This document shows, piece by piece, positions 1-7,256 of a DNA stretch of 34,336 nt (its first letter is position 1; each line of letters begins with the position of its first letter). The position numbers and the translations under genes are program-made. This stretch comes from Hyphomicrobiales bacterium. Its GTDB lineage: Bacteria; Pseudomonadota; Alphaproteobacteria; Rhizobiales; Beijerinckiaceae. The notes under the pieces are model-generated. The model saw only the letters and a list, made by a program, of their open reading frames with translations. It had not been told where the DNA came from and searched no databases. The DNA lies in contig UBZM01000064.1 of assembly GCA_900470095.1 (NCBI GenBank), forward strand, positions 272 through 34,607. The letters are read 5' to 3'.

Positions 1-219
1 GGCGCGGTCGCTCGCCGGCCGCTATGGCGGATAGGTCACATCGGGACGAAACTGTGTCTTTCTCAAAACTCTCGCGGTCAAATTAACCTTTCTTAAACAC
101 CGTGGTAGCGCCCGCCTTCCCTGATGCGTATGAATCTGAGGCAGTCGATCGCCCCGGTGCAGGCCCGATTCTCGGGTACGCGCCGGTCCTTTGTGACCAG
201 CCGCAGAGTCCGTGCCTTC

Positions 220-489
220 ATGTCCATCCGTCCTGACGATCTGCATCTCGATCCCATGCTCACCGACGAGCCGGGAGATGCACGCCGCGTCGCCTATGGC
301 TATGTCGAGGACGCCTTCAACGAGGCGCAGCAGGACGGGCTCGACAGCGATGCGCTGGCTCACGCAGCCCTCTTCGCGGCCTTTCGCACGCTGGTCGAGA
401 CCTATGGCGAAGAAGCCACAGCTGTTTTCGCGGACACCCTGGCGGAAAAGGTGCGTTGCGGCGCCTTTACCATGGGCACCCGGCACTAG
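220..489 (+). CDS. small hypothetical protein (89 aa)
   Basis: I do not recognise this protein. It is acidic and helix-rich, with the segments VAYGYVEDAFNEAQ and HAALFAAFRTLVETYGEEA, and ends TMGTRH. No signal peptide or membrane segment is visible, so it is probably cytosolic. The frame is open from an ATG at 124, but the extra 32 residues are arginine-rich and low in acidic residues, unlike the rest, so I chose the ATG at 220; neither start has a good Shine-Dalgarno. It is convergent with the sigma-factor gene, with a palindromic repeat in the gap. The coding call rests on codon pattern and composition only. Confidence 0.55.
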   Translation: MSIRPDDLHLDPMLTDEPGDARRVAYGYVEDAFNEAQQDGLDSDALAHAALFAAFRTLVETYGEEATAVFADTLAEKVRCGAFTMGTRH

Positions 490-538
490 ATCGCCGTGCG
501 TCCGACCGGACGCGATGTGACGATCTGACTCTTTGCGC

Positions 539-586
539 AGCATCGGATTTCTCCGACAAGTGGATTCCACCGTCCGGTCCGATGCT
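539..586. repeat. dispersed palindromic repeat, copy A
   Basis: Perfect 9-bp terminal inverted repeats, AGCATCGGA (539-547) and TCCGATGCT (578-586), flank a partly conserved core containing TTT-TCCGA and ATTCCAC. A second element with the same ends and core lies at 7905-7949. Both sit between convergent genes, so the hairpin could also terminate transcription from both sides. It resembles the REP-like intergenic palindromes common in Hyphomicrobiales genomes. Confidence 0.7.
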
Positions 587-596
587 TTGGCCCTAC

Positions 597-1865
597 CTAG
601 GCGCCGCTAGCGGCCCGGCGCGCGTTCTCCGCACGAGCGAGCAACAATGTTCGCTCCTGCACATTCCTCGTCATCGCTGCCGCGCGCTCGAACTCGGCCT
701 GCGCCTCGCCATGCCGATCGAGCTTCCCCAGCAGATCCGCACGTACGCTTGGCAGCAGATGGTAGTTTTTCAGCGAGGGTTCTAAGACCAGCCTTTCGAC
801 CGCAGCGAGCCCGGCTGCCGGCCCCTCGGCCATGCTGATAGCGACCGCCCGGTTGAGTTCGACGATCGGCGAGGGGTTGATCGCAGCCAGCGCGCCATAG
901 AGCACAGCAATGCGGACCCAATCCGTCTCTTCCGCGGTGCGCGCCCGCGCATGGCACGCGGCAAGCTCCGCCTGGAGCAGATAGGGACCGATCGCGCCGC
1001 CGGTCGCCCGGGCCCGCTCGATCGCCGCAAGACCCCGGCCGATCAGAAGATGGTCCCAGCGGGCGCGGCTCTGATCGAGCAGCAGGATCGGCTCGCCGCT
1101 CGGGCCGACCCTGGCCCTGAGCCGCGACGCCTGGATCTCCATCAACGCCACGAGTCCATGGACCTCGGGCTCCAGCGGCGCGAGTTCGGCCAGGATGCGC
1201 CCGAGCCTGAGGGCCTCCTCGCAAAGCGCTGGCCGGATCCAGTCTTCGCCGGCTGTTGCCGCATACCCCTCGTTGAAGATCAGGTAGACGACCTCGAGCA
1301 CCGATTCGAGCCTCTCGGCCAACTCCGCGCCATGGGGCACCTCGAAGGGCATCTTGGCGTCGGCAAGCGCCTTCTTCGCCCGCACGATCCGCTGGGCCAT
1401 GGTGGGCTCAGGCACCAGGAAAGCCCGCGCAATCTCCTCCGTGGTGAGCCCGCCGAGCAGCCGCAGCGTCAGTGCAAGCCGCGCCTCCGTCGAGAGCACC
1501 GGATGGCAGGCCGTGAAGACGAGCCTCAGCAGATCGTCGCCGACATCGTCATCGAGCGCTGCGTCAAGATCGGGCATCGTCTCGGTTTCGAGCTCATGGC
1601 CAAGCTCCTGATGCTTGCGGGCGAGAAGCTTGTCGCGGCGAAGGCCGTCGACGGCGCGGTGCTTGCCGGCCTGCATCAGCCAGGCGCCCGGGTTGCGCGG
1701 CACGCCCTCCTCCGGCCACTGCTTCAGGGCGGCGACCAGCGCGTCCTGCGCCAATTCCTCGGCGCGCCCGACATCACGCGTGATGCGCGTCAGCCCGGCG
1801 ATCAGCTTGGGAGCTTCGATTCGCCAGACAGTTTCAATGGTGCGGAGTGCATCGCTCGCCGACAT
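597..1865 (-). CDS. ECF42-type RNA polymerase sigma factor with C-terminal TPR-like extension
   Basis: A 422-aa extracytoplasmic-function sigma factor. Sigma region 2 covers about residues 10-85 (AEELAQDALVAALKQWP, GAWLMQAGKHRAVDGLRR) and region 4 about 105-170 (LALTLRLLGGLTTEEIARAF, then the recognition helix EPTMAQRIVRAKK). The remaining ~240 residues match the long helical extension typical of ECF42 (LIFNEGYAA, LLLDQSRARWD, GPYLLQAELAACHA). This family has no classical anti-sigma factor; the extension is thought to control activity. It is the last gene of a minus-strand run behind three DGPF/YCII genes, the diagnostic context of ECF42. The gap to the preceding gene is 69 bp. I see no Shine-Dalgarno at this ATG and no ECF motif directly upstream, so it is probably expressed by read-through. 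Confidence 0.93.
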   Translation of the reverse strand: MSASDALRTIETVWRIEAPKLIAGLTRITRDVGRAEELAQDALVAALKQWPEEGVPRNPGAWLMQAGKHRAVDGLRRDKLLARKHQELGHELETETMPDLDAALDDDVGDDLLRLVFTACHPVLSTEARLALTLRLLGGLTTEEIARAFLVPEPTMAQRIVRAKKALADAKMPFEVPHGAELAERLESVLEVVYLIFNEGYAATAGEDWIRPALCEEALRLGRILAELAPLEPEVHGLVALMEIQASRLRARVGPSGEPILLLDQSRARWDHLLIGRGLAAIERARATGGAIGPYLLQAELAACHARARTAEETDWVRIAVLYGALAAINPSPIVELNRAVAISMAEGPAAGLAAVERLVLEPSLKNYHLLPSVRADLLGKLDRHGEAQAEFERAAAMTRNVQERTLLLARAENARRAASGA

Positions 1866-1934
1866 GACGCGCGATACACACCATCAGTGGCATTTGTTGG
1901 CAAGCGGCTCAGGCGCCGCCCACAGGAGAGCGCA

Positions 1935-2360
1935 TCAGCCCCTGTCTCCGATCTCACTCTTGAGACGCTGCCACGTGGCCTCGGTCTCGGGCGTCACCAC
2001 CTCGCCGAAATCGGCCAGATCGCCGATGGGGCGGATCTCGATCTCGGACGGGCCCGGCATCGGATTGGGGCAACGCTTGACCCATGCGATCGCCTCGTCG
2101 AGCGACTTGCATTCCCAGAGCCAATAGCCGGCGACGAGCTCCTTGGTCTCGGCGAAGGGCCCATCGACGACAGACCGTTTGGCGCCGTCGAACTGCACGC
2201 GCGCGCCCCTTGAGCTCGGCTGGAGGCCATCGCCTCCCTTCATGATGCCGGCTTTCACCAGCTCCTCGTTATAGGCCATCATCGCTTCCATCAGCTCCCG
2301 GGTCGGCATCGCGCCGGCTTCGCTGTCAGCGGTCGCCTTGACCATGACCATATAGCGCAT
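1935..2360 (-). CDS. YCII/DGPF-domain protein (copy 1)
   Basis: A 141-aa single-domain protein of the YCII-related (DGPF) family: a small ferredoxin-like alpha/beta fold, biochemical role unknown. The signature is VVDGPFAETKELVAGYWLW near residue 65, preceded by the N-terminal strand MRYMVMVKATADSEAG and followed by PNPMPGPSEIEIRPI. It is most like the copy at 2959-3387 and less like the middle copy. The start has AAGGGAA upstream. No ECF motif is visible in the 93-bp gap before it, so it is probably co-transcribed from the promoter at 2928-2956. The sigma factor follows 69 bp downstream. Confidence 0.9.
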   Translation of the reverse strand: MRYMVMVKATADSEAGAMPTRELMEAMMAYNEELVKAGIMKGGDGLQPSSRGARVQFDGAKRSVVDGPFAETKELVAGYWLWECKSLDEAIAWVKRCPNPMPGPSEIEIRPIGDLADFGEVVTPETEATWQRLKSEIGDRG

Positions 2361-2453
2361 GACAGGTTCCCTTCAGTTCGTTGTGGAGGCGGATGGCCGG
2401 CGTCCCGTCCGCGGGTGCAATGCCGGCGGACATCCTGCCGGTCTGCCGTGATT

Positions 2454-2861
2454 TCAGGCGCCGCCGACGCCCATGTCGCGAAAGCGCTGTATGGCCTCGC
2501 CCTGCTCGAAATCATCGAGCTCGAACATCTGGCGGATCTCGATTTCGCTATCGCTCATCAAGGGATTGGGGAAACGACTCGCCCATTCCAGTGCCTCTTC
2601 CCTCGATGCAACGTTGATGATGGTGTAGCCGGCGATCAGTTCCTTGGCCTCGGCGAAGGGGCCGTCGACGACCGACTTCCGTCCGCCCCTCCATGCGATG
2701 CGCCAGCCCTTGTCGCTCGGCTGGAGACCGCCGGCATCAACCAGCACGTCGGCCTTGACGAGCTGCTCGTGATAGTCGGCCATCTGGGAGAAGACCTCCG
2801 CGTCCGGCATGACGCCGGCCTCGGAAGCGGACGTAGCCTTGACGATGATCATGTAACGCAT
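2454..2861 (-). CDS. YCII/DGPF-domain protein (copy 2, divergent)
   Basis: A 135-aa DGPF-family protein with the core VVDGPFAEAKELIAGYTIIN. The aromatic WLWECKS/WIWQCKS stretch of its two neighbours is replaced by TIINVAS, and the C-terminus differs (EQGEAIQRFRDMGVG). It is therefore the most diverged of the three paralogues and may bind a different ligand or partner. The start at 2861 has a strong AGGAG. A two-block ECF-type promoter lies 66 bp upstream of the start. The function is unknown, as for the whole family. Confidence 0.9.
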   Translation of the reverse strand: MRYMIIVKATSASEAGVMPDAEVFSQMADYHEQLVKADVLVDAGGLQPSDKGWRIAWRGGRKSVVDGPFAEAKELIAGYTIINVASREEALEWASRFPNPLMSDSEIEIRQMFELDDFEQGEAIQRFRDMGVGGA

Positions 2862-2927
2862 GGATTTGCTCCTGGTGTCCGTGGCCCGGAGCCGGTCGGG
2901 GCCTCATGCCCCCCCGCTCCTATGGAC

Positions 2928-2956
2928 ACGTCGATCGACGCGTCGCGAAATCGACA
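2928..2956 (-). promoter_or_regulatory. ECF-type promoter P2 (for DGPF copy 2)
   Basis: On the minus strand this reads TGTCGAT (-35-like, 2956-2950), then CGATCGACGT (-10-like, 2937-2928). Exactly 13 nt separate the TGTCGA block from the CG(A/T)TCGACGT block, the same as at 3461-3489 and 4269-4297. It lies 66 bp upstream of the start at 2861. Confidence 0.75.
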
Positions 2957-2958
2957 GG

Positions 2959-3387
2959 TCAGCCGGATTTTTTCGCGGCCTCGGCGCGGATGCGCTCTTC
3001 CTGCTTGCGCAGCTCCGGCGTGAAGGCCTCTCCGAAATCCTCGGCCTCGAAGATCCGGCGGATCTCGATCTCGGAGTCGCCCTGCATCGGGTTCGGGCAG
3101 CGCTTGACCCATTCGACCGCCTCTTCCATCGACTTGCACTGCCAGATCCAGAAACCGGCGATCAGTTCCTTGGTCTCCGCAAAAGGTCCGTCGACGACGG
3201 CACGCTTGGGGCCTGAAAAACGGACGCGTGCGCCCTTGGAGCTGGGATGCAGTCCGTCACCGGCGAGCATGATGCCGGCCTTTACCAGTTCCTCGTTATA
3301 GGCGCCCATGGCGGTCAGCAGTTCCTCGCTCGGCATGATGCCGGCCTCGGAATCCTGGGTTGCCTTGATGATGACCATGAAACGCAT
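2959..3387 (-). CDS. YCII/DGPF-domain protein (copy 3)
   Basis: A 142-aa DGPF-family protein with the core VVDGPFAETKELIAGFWIW, followed by CKSMEEAVEWVKRCPNPMQG and a C-terminal lysine-rich tail. It is close to copy 1. The frame is open further upstream to 3462, but the ATG at 3387 is preceded by AGGAGA at ideal spacing and starts the conserved MRFMVIIKATQDSEAG strand. The longer form would also read through the promoter motif at 3461-3489, so I rejected it. It belongs to the ECF42-associated cluster. Confidence 0.9.
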   Translation of the reverse strand: MRFMVIIKATQDSEAGIMPSEELLTAMGAYNEELVKAGIMLAGDGLHPSSKGARVRFSGPKRAVVDGPFAETKELIAGFWIWQCKSMEEAVEWVKRCPNPMQGDSEIEIRRIFEAEDFGEAFTPELRKQEERIRAEAAKKSG

Positions 3388-3460
3388 CGATCTTCTCCTG
3401 GTGGGGTAGGTGGATTCTGATTTTGGTCCGGAGAGGGGAGAATTCCCACTCTCTGTCTTC

Positions 3461-3489
3461 ACGTCGAACGGCGTGTTCCGAAATCGACA
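3461..3489 (-). promoter_or_regulatory. ECF-type promoter P1 (for DGPF copy 3)
   Basis: The minus strand carries TGTCGAT (3489-3483) and CGTTCGACGT (3470-3461) with 13 nt between the TGTCGA and CGTTCGACGT blocks. Both blocks and the spacing match the motifs at 2928-2956 and 4269-4297. It lies 73 bp upstream of the start at 3387. The likely reader is the ECF42 sigma factor encoded at 597-1865. Confidence 0.75.
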
Positions 3490-3506
3490 ACGCGCCGAAA
3501 CTTTTT

Positions 3507-4169
3507 TCAGACAGCGCTGAGATTTTTCTCGCGGCGGGCGATCTCGTCCTCGCTCGGCGTCTCAAGTGCGAAGGAACCGGTCGTGACCGCTCCGGCCCGA
3601 CGATAGGTCGCCATGATGACGCCGGTGCTCGAAACCCTGCTGTCGACCAGTGTGAAAGCTCTGGGCATGGTGCCCTCGCCGAACAGCCGCTTGCCTGCGC
3701 CGAGCACCACCGGGAAAATCATCAGGTTAAACTCGTCGATCAGGTCTTTCGCCAGCAGCAGCTGGATCAGCTCGCTGCTGCCCTGGAGCAGGAGCTTGGG
3801 ACCGTCCTGGCGCTTCAGCGCCGCGACCTCGGCGGCAATCTCGCCACACAGCGCGACCGAATTCTGCCAGTTCAGCGTCTTGGGCGTAGAGGTCGCGACA
3901 TATTTGGTGCAGGCGTTGAACTTCGTGGCAACCGGATCGTCGCCGGCATGCGGCCAGTGCGCCGCGAAAATGTCATAGGTCCTGCGGCCGAGCAGCAGGT
4001 CGAATTCCTCGGCGAAGGCCTTCTCCATGACCTCGCCCATCGGCTCGTCCCAGTAGTGGAAGGTCCAACCGCCATGGCTGAAGCCCCCTGCGGTATCCTC
4101 CTCCGGGCCGCCTGGCGCCTGCATCACGCCGTCGAGGGACAGGAATGTGGCGGCAACGACGTTTCTCAT
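3507..4169 (-). CDS. dihydrofolate reductase / RibD C-terminal-like protein
   Basis: A 220-aa protein of the RibD C-terminal / DHFR-like superfamily (COG0262 type). Typical motifs are the N-terminal strand RNVVAATFLSLDGVMQAPGG, DLLLGRRTYDIFAAHWP, the glycine-bearing LLLQGSSELIQLLLAKDLID and LMIFPVVLGAGKRLF. Members are thought to bind NADPH, but the substrate is rarely known. The frame extends upstream to 4289; I chose the ATG at 4169 because GGGAGA precedes it and the family begins there. An ECF-type promoter lies 99 bp upstream, and the DGPF/sigma genes follow in the same direction, so it is probably a member of the ECF42 regulon. Confidence 0.88.
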   Translation of the reverse strand: MRNVVAATFLSLDGVMQAPGGPEEDTAGGFSHGGWTFHYWDEPMGEVMEKAFAEEFDLLLGRRTYDIFAAHWPHAGDDPVATKFNACTKYVATSTPKTLNWQNSVALCGEIAAEVAALKRQDGPKLLLQGSSELIQLLLAKDLIDEFNLMIFPVVLGAGKRLFGEGTMPRAFTLVDSRVSSTGVIMATYRRAGAVTTGSFALETPSEDEIARREKNLSAV

Positions 4170-4268
4170 TTCCGGATCTCCCGTTGGGCGGGAGCCGTAC
4201 CCCCGCGCGATTGTCAGGAACTCCGCGGAAGCCGCAATGACCTGCGGCCTCCCCTGCTCCCTGCCAAT

Positions 4269-4297
4269 ACGTCGAACGGGGCAGCGCACGATCGACA
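4269..4297 (-). promoter_or_regulatory. ECF-type promoter P3 (for the RibD/DHFR-like gene)
   Basis: The minus strand carries TGTCGAT (4297-4291) and CGTTCGACGT (4278-4269), again with 13 nt between the TGTCGA and CGTTCGACGT blocks. This is the third copy of the same bipartite motif. It lies 99 bp upstream of the ATG at 4169. Confidence 0.72.
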
Positions 4298-4314
4298 GGA
4301 TCGCGCGAAAAAAA

Positions 4315-5652
4315 TCAGCCGCGCGGCAGCGCCTCCAGGAAGCGCGCCGGTTCGCCCTGTGACGGCGTCACCACCTCGCGCTCCCACATCACCTTCCGGC
4401 CGCGCACATAGGTGCCGACCGGCCAGCCGGTCACGGTGACGCCGTCATAGGGCGTCCAGCCGCAGCGCGAGGCGATCCAGTCATGGGTGATGGTCTCGCG
4501 GCGCTTCAGGTCGACAATGGTCAGGTCGGCATCATAGCCCGCCGCGATCCGTCCCTTGCCCTCGAGCCCGAAGATCCGCTGCGGGCCATGGCTGGTCAGA
4601 TCGACGAAGCGTTCCAGCGAAAGCCGCCCAGCATTGACGTGGTCGAGCATGATCGGGACCAGCGTCTGCACACCCGGCATGCCGGAATGGCTCGCAGGAT
4701 AGGCATGATGCTTCTCCTCATGCGTATGCGGCGCATGGTCGGAGCCGAGCACGTCGACGATGCCCTGCTCCAGCCCCCACCAGATCGTCCGGCGATGGCT
4801 GTCGTCGCGGATCGGCGGATTCATCTGGGCATAGGTGCCAAGCCGCTCATAGCAGTCCGGCGCGACCAGCGTCAGATGGTTCGGCAAGACCTCGACGGTC
4901 GCGACGTCCTTGTGATCACTGAGGAAGACCATCTCCTCGCCGGTCGAGATATGCAGGATGTGAACGCGCGCGCCGGTCTCGCGTGCAATCCGCACCAGTC
5001 GCTTGGTGCAGGTCAGCGCGACTTCGGGCGAGCGCCAGATCGGATGGCTCGACGGATCACCGTCGACGCGCAGGCCCATGCGCTCGCGCAGCATCATCTC
5101 GTCTTCGGAATGGAAGGCCGCGCGCCGGCGCGTGCGCTTCAGGATCTCAGCGACGCCCTTGTCGTCCTCGACCAGCAGCGAGCCGGTGGAGGAGCCCATG
5201 AAGACCTTGATGCCGGCCGCGCCCGGCAGGCGCTCCAGCTCCGGCACATCGGCAATGTTCTCATGCGTGCCACCGACCCAGAAGGCGAAGTCGCAATGCA
5301 TCCGGTGCCGGCCGCGCCTGACCTTGTCGGCCAGCGAAGCCTCGTCGGTGGTCTGCGGGATCGTGTTCGGCATCTCGAAGACGGTCGTGACGCCGCCGAG
5401 CACCGCAGCGCGCGACCCGGTCTCGAGATCCTCCTTGTGGTCGAGCCCCGGCTCGCGGAAATGCACCTGGCTGTCGATGACGCCGGGCAGGATATGCAGG
5501 CCCCGGCAATCGACGGTCTCGCCTGCGGAAGCTTGCGACAGATCGCCGAGCGCCACGATCTTGCCGCCAGAAATTCCGAGATCGCGCTGGACGCGACCGT
5601 CGTGATTCACGACGGTGCCGCCCTTCAGAATGACATCATAGCTCTGCGGCAT
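4315..5652 (-). CDS. pyrC: dihydroorotase-like amidohydrolase with an altered metal motif
   Basis: A 445-aa member of the class I dihydroorotase / cyclic amidohydrolase family; a true dihydroorotase closes carbamoyl-aspartate to dihydroorotate in pyrimidine synthesis. Visible landmarks are PGVIDSQVHFREPG (57-69), MPNTIPQTTDEAS, the candidate carboxylated lysine K149 (GIKVFMGSS), H181 (FHSEDE), H234 (HILHIST) and D305/H306 (GSDHAPHT). The usual HxH metal pair is Q62-x-H64, so one zinc ligand is missing. The gene stands alone with no other pyr gene nearby and is divergent from ygfZ. The symbol is tentative; a hydantoinase-like or regulatory role is possible. Confidence 0.82.
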   Translation of the reverse strand: MPQSYDVILKGGTVVNHDGRVQRDLGISGGKIVALGDLSQASAGETVDCRGLHILPGVIDSQVHFREPGLDHKEDLETGSRAAVLGGVTTVFEMPNTIPQTTDEASLADKVRRGRHRMHCDFAFWVGGTHENIADVPELERLPGAAGIKVFMGSSTGSLLVEDDKGVAEILKRTRRRAAFHSEDEMMLRERMGLRVDGDPSSHPIWRSPEVALTCTKRLVRIARETGARVHILHISTGEEMVFLSDHKDVATVEVLPNHLTLVAPDCYERLGTYAQMNPPIRDDSHRRTIWWGLEQGIVDVLGSDHAPHTHEEKHHAYPASHSGMPGVQTLVPIMLDHVNAGRLSLERFVDLTSHGPQRIFGLEGKGRIAAGYDADLTIVDLKRRETITHDWIASRCGWTPYDGVTVTGWPVGTYVRGRKVMWEREVVTPSQGEPARFLEALPRG

Positions 5653-5749
5653 CGGAGGCGTCCTGCTGGTTGAGGATGAGGCTGAAGCGGCCTACCTATC
5701 GAACGGACCCGCGTCCAGCCCTTGGCAGCGATCAGAAACGAGCTTCACC

Positions 5750-6634
5750 ATGCCTGCAACCCGATTGGTCGATCGCGGCGTCATTCGCGTCAGCGGCGAG
5801 GACGCACGCGACTTCCTGCAGAACATCGTCACCAACGAGATGGACGCGGTGACGCCGGACCGTGCCGGTTATGGCGCGCTCCTGACACCGCAAGGCAAGA
5901 TCATCAGCGATTTCTTCGTGGTCGCGGTGCCGGAGGAAGAACGCGGAGGCTTTCTCCTCGACGTGCCGCTCCTGCAGGTTCCCGATCTGATGAAACGGAT
6001 GAAGCTCTACAAGTTGCGCGCCAAGGTCGCGCTCGACGATCTCACCGAGGTGGCCACCGTGGTCGCATCGAGCGGCGGCTTCTCGCTCCCCGACGATGCC
6101 GGCCTCGTCTACGCCGACCCCCGCCTGCCAGCGCTCGGCGAGCGCGCGATCACTGACCGCAACGACGTCGACACGCTCGTGAGCGCCGAACCCGATGCCT
6201 ACCACGCCAGGCGCATCGCGCTCGGCATTCCCGATGGCGGCCGGGATTTCGTCTATGGCGACACCTTTCCGCACGAGGCGCTGCTCGACCAGCTCGGTGG
6301 CGTCTCCTTCAAGAAGGGCTGCTATATCGGCCAGGAGGTCGTCTCGCGCATGCAGCATCGCGGCACGGCACGGACCCGCATCGTGCCGGTGGTGTTCACC
6401 GAGGGATTGGTTCCCGAGATGGGCGTCGAGGCGACCGCCGGCAGCAAGACGCTCGGCCGGATCGGCTCCTGCGCCAAGGGGCGCGGCCTCGCCATGCTGC
6501 GGCTCGACCGTGTCGCTGACGCCATGGCTGCGGGTGAAAGACTCGAAGGCGGCGGCGTGGCCTTTACCCTGGCGAAGCCGGACTTTATCCGCTTCCCCTT
6601 CCCCGGCGAGCCCGGCTTTGGAGCAGCAGCATGA
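5750..6634 (+). CDS. ygfZ: folate-binding Fe-S maintenance protein YgfZ/GcvT family
   Basis: A 294-aa protein related to the glycine-cleavage T-protein. It carries the YgfZ hallmark KGCYIGQEVVSRMQHRG (189-205), with the conserved cysteine at 191, and an N-terminal folate-binding segment (DFLQNIVTNEMDAV, GYGALLTPQGKIISDFFV). The family supports folate-dependent assembly or repair of iron-sulfur enzymes in the cytosol. It is the first gene of a tight three-gene run: its TGA overlaps the next ATG by 4 bp. The region to the divergent dihydroorotase-like gene is 97 bp and should hold both promoters. Confidence 0.93.
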   Translation: MPATRLVDRGVIRVSGEDARDFLQNIVTNEMDAVTPDRAGYGALLTPQGKIISDFFVVAVPEEERGGFLLDVPLLQVPDLMKRMKLYKLRAKVALDDLTEVATVVASSGGFSLPDDAGLVYADPRLPALGERAITDRNDVDTLVSAEPDAYHARRIALGIPDGGRDFVYGDTFPHEALLDQLGGVSFKKGCYIGQEVVSRMQHRGTARTRIVPVVFTEGLVPEMGVEATAGSKTLGRIGSCAKGRGLAMLRLDRVADAMAAGERLEGGGVAFTLAKPDFIRFPFPGEPGFGAAA

Positions 6635-7254
6635 GCGGACGCGCAGCAGTCGAAGGCCCGGACGGCAAGTTCCGCTGCATCTGGCCGGGGACCGATCCGC
6701 TCTATCTCGCCTATCACGACACCGAATGGGGCGTGCCGGAATATGATTCGCGCGCCTTGTTCGAGAAGCTGATCCTCGACGGCTTTCAGGCCGGCCTCGC
6801 CTGGATCACCATTCTGCGCAAGCGCGACAGCTTTCGCTCGGCCTTCGCCGGTTTCGAGCCGGAGGCGATTGCCCGCTTCACCGAGACCGATGTCCAGCGG
6901 CTGCTCGGCGATGCCGGCATCATCCGCCATCGCGGCAAGATCGAGGGCACGATCAAGAGCGCTCGCGCCTATCTCGAAATCAACGAACGGCGCGATTTCT
7001 CGGAATTCCTCTGGCGCCATCTCGACGGCCGCGTCCTCCAGAACGCCTTTCGTACCCATGAGGAGGTGCCGACCGAGACGGCGGTCTCCAAGGCGATCTC
7101 CAAGGAGCTTAAGGCCGCCGGCTTCACCTTCTGCGGCCCGACCATCGTCTACGCCTTCATGCAGGCCTGCGGACTGGTCAACGACCATCTGACCGGCTGC
7201 TTCCGCTACGAGGAATGCGCCGTGCTCGCCCGCGAAACCCGCGTTCCGGCCTGA
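6631..7254 (+). CDS. tag: DNA-3-methyladenine glycosylase I
   Basis: A 207-aa Tag-family base-excision enzyme that removes 3-methyladenine from alkylated DNA. The N-terminal signature is CIWPGTDPLYLAYHDTEWGVP. The four family zinc ligands are present: C16, H29, H186 and C190 (GLVNDHLTGC). Other conserved stretches are LILDGFQAGLAWITILRKR and the helix-hairpin-helix-like region near IIRHRGKIEGTIKSA. Length and motifs are intact. It overlaps ygfZ by 4 bp (ATGA) and precedes the HD-hydrolase gene by 2 bp, indicating translational coupling. Confidence 0.96.
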   Translation: MSGRAAVEGPDGKFRCIWPGTDPLYLAYHDTEWGVPEYDSRALFEKLILDGFQAGLAWITILRKRDSFRSAFAGFEPEAIARFTETDVQRLLGDAGIIRHRGKIEGTIKSARAYLEINERRDFSEFLWRHLDGRVLQNAFRTHEEVPTETAVSKAISKELKAAGFTFCGPTIVYAFMQACGLVNDHLTGCFRYEECAVLARETRVPA

Positions 7255-7256
7255 GC

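Noticed and set aside
1..123. Left edge, looked at for the end of a gene or a promoter
   Set aside because: No frame with protein-like composition reaches the edge; the AT-rich patch near 80-102 could be a promoter but has no clear boxes.
951..2213. 420-codon plus-strand open frame across the sigma-factor gene
   Set aside because: It is antisense to the sigma factor and a DGPF gene with clear motifs; its translation has no domain and the arginine-, glutamine- and histidine-rich look of a shadow frame in GC-rich DNA.
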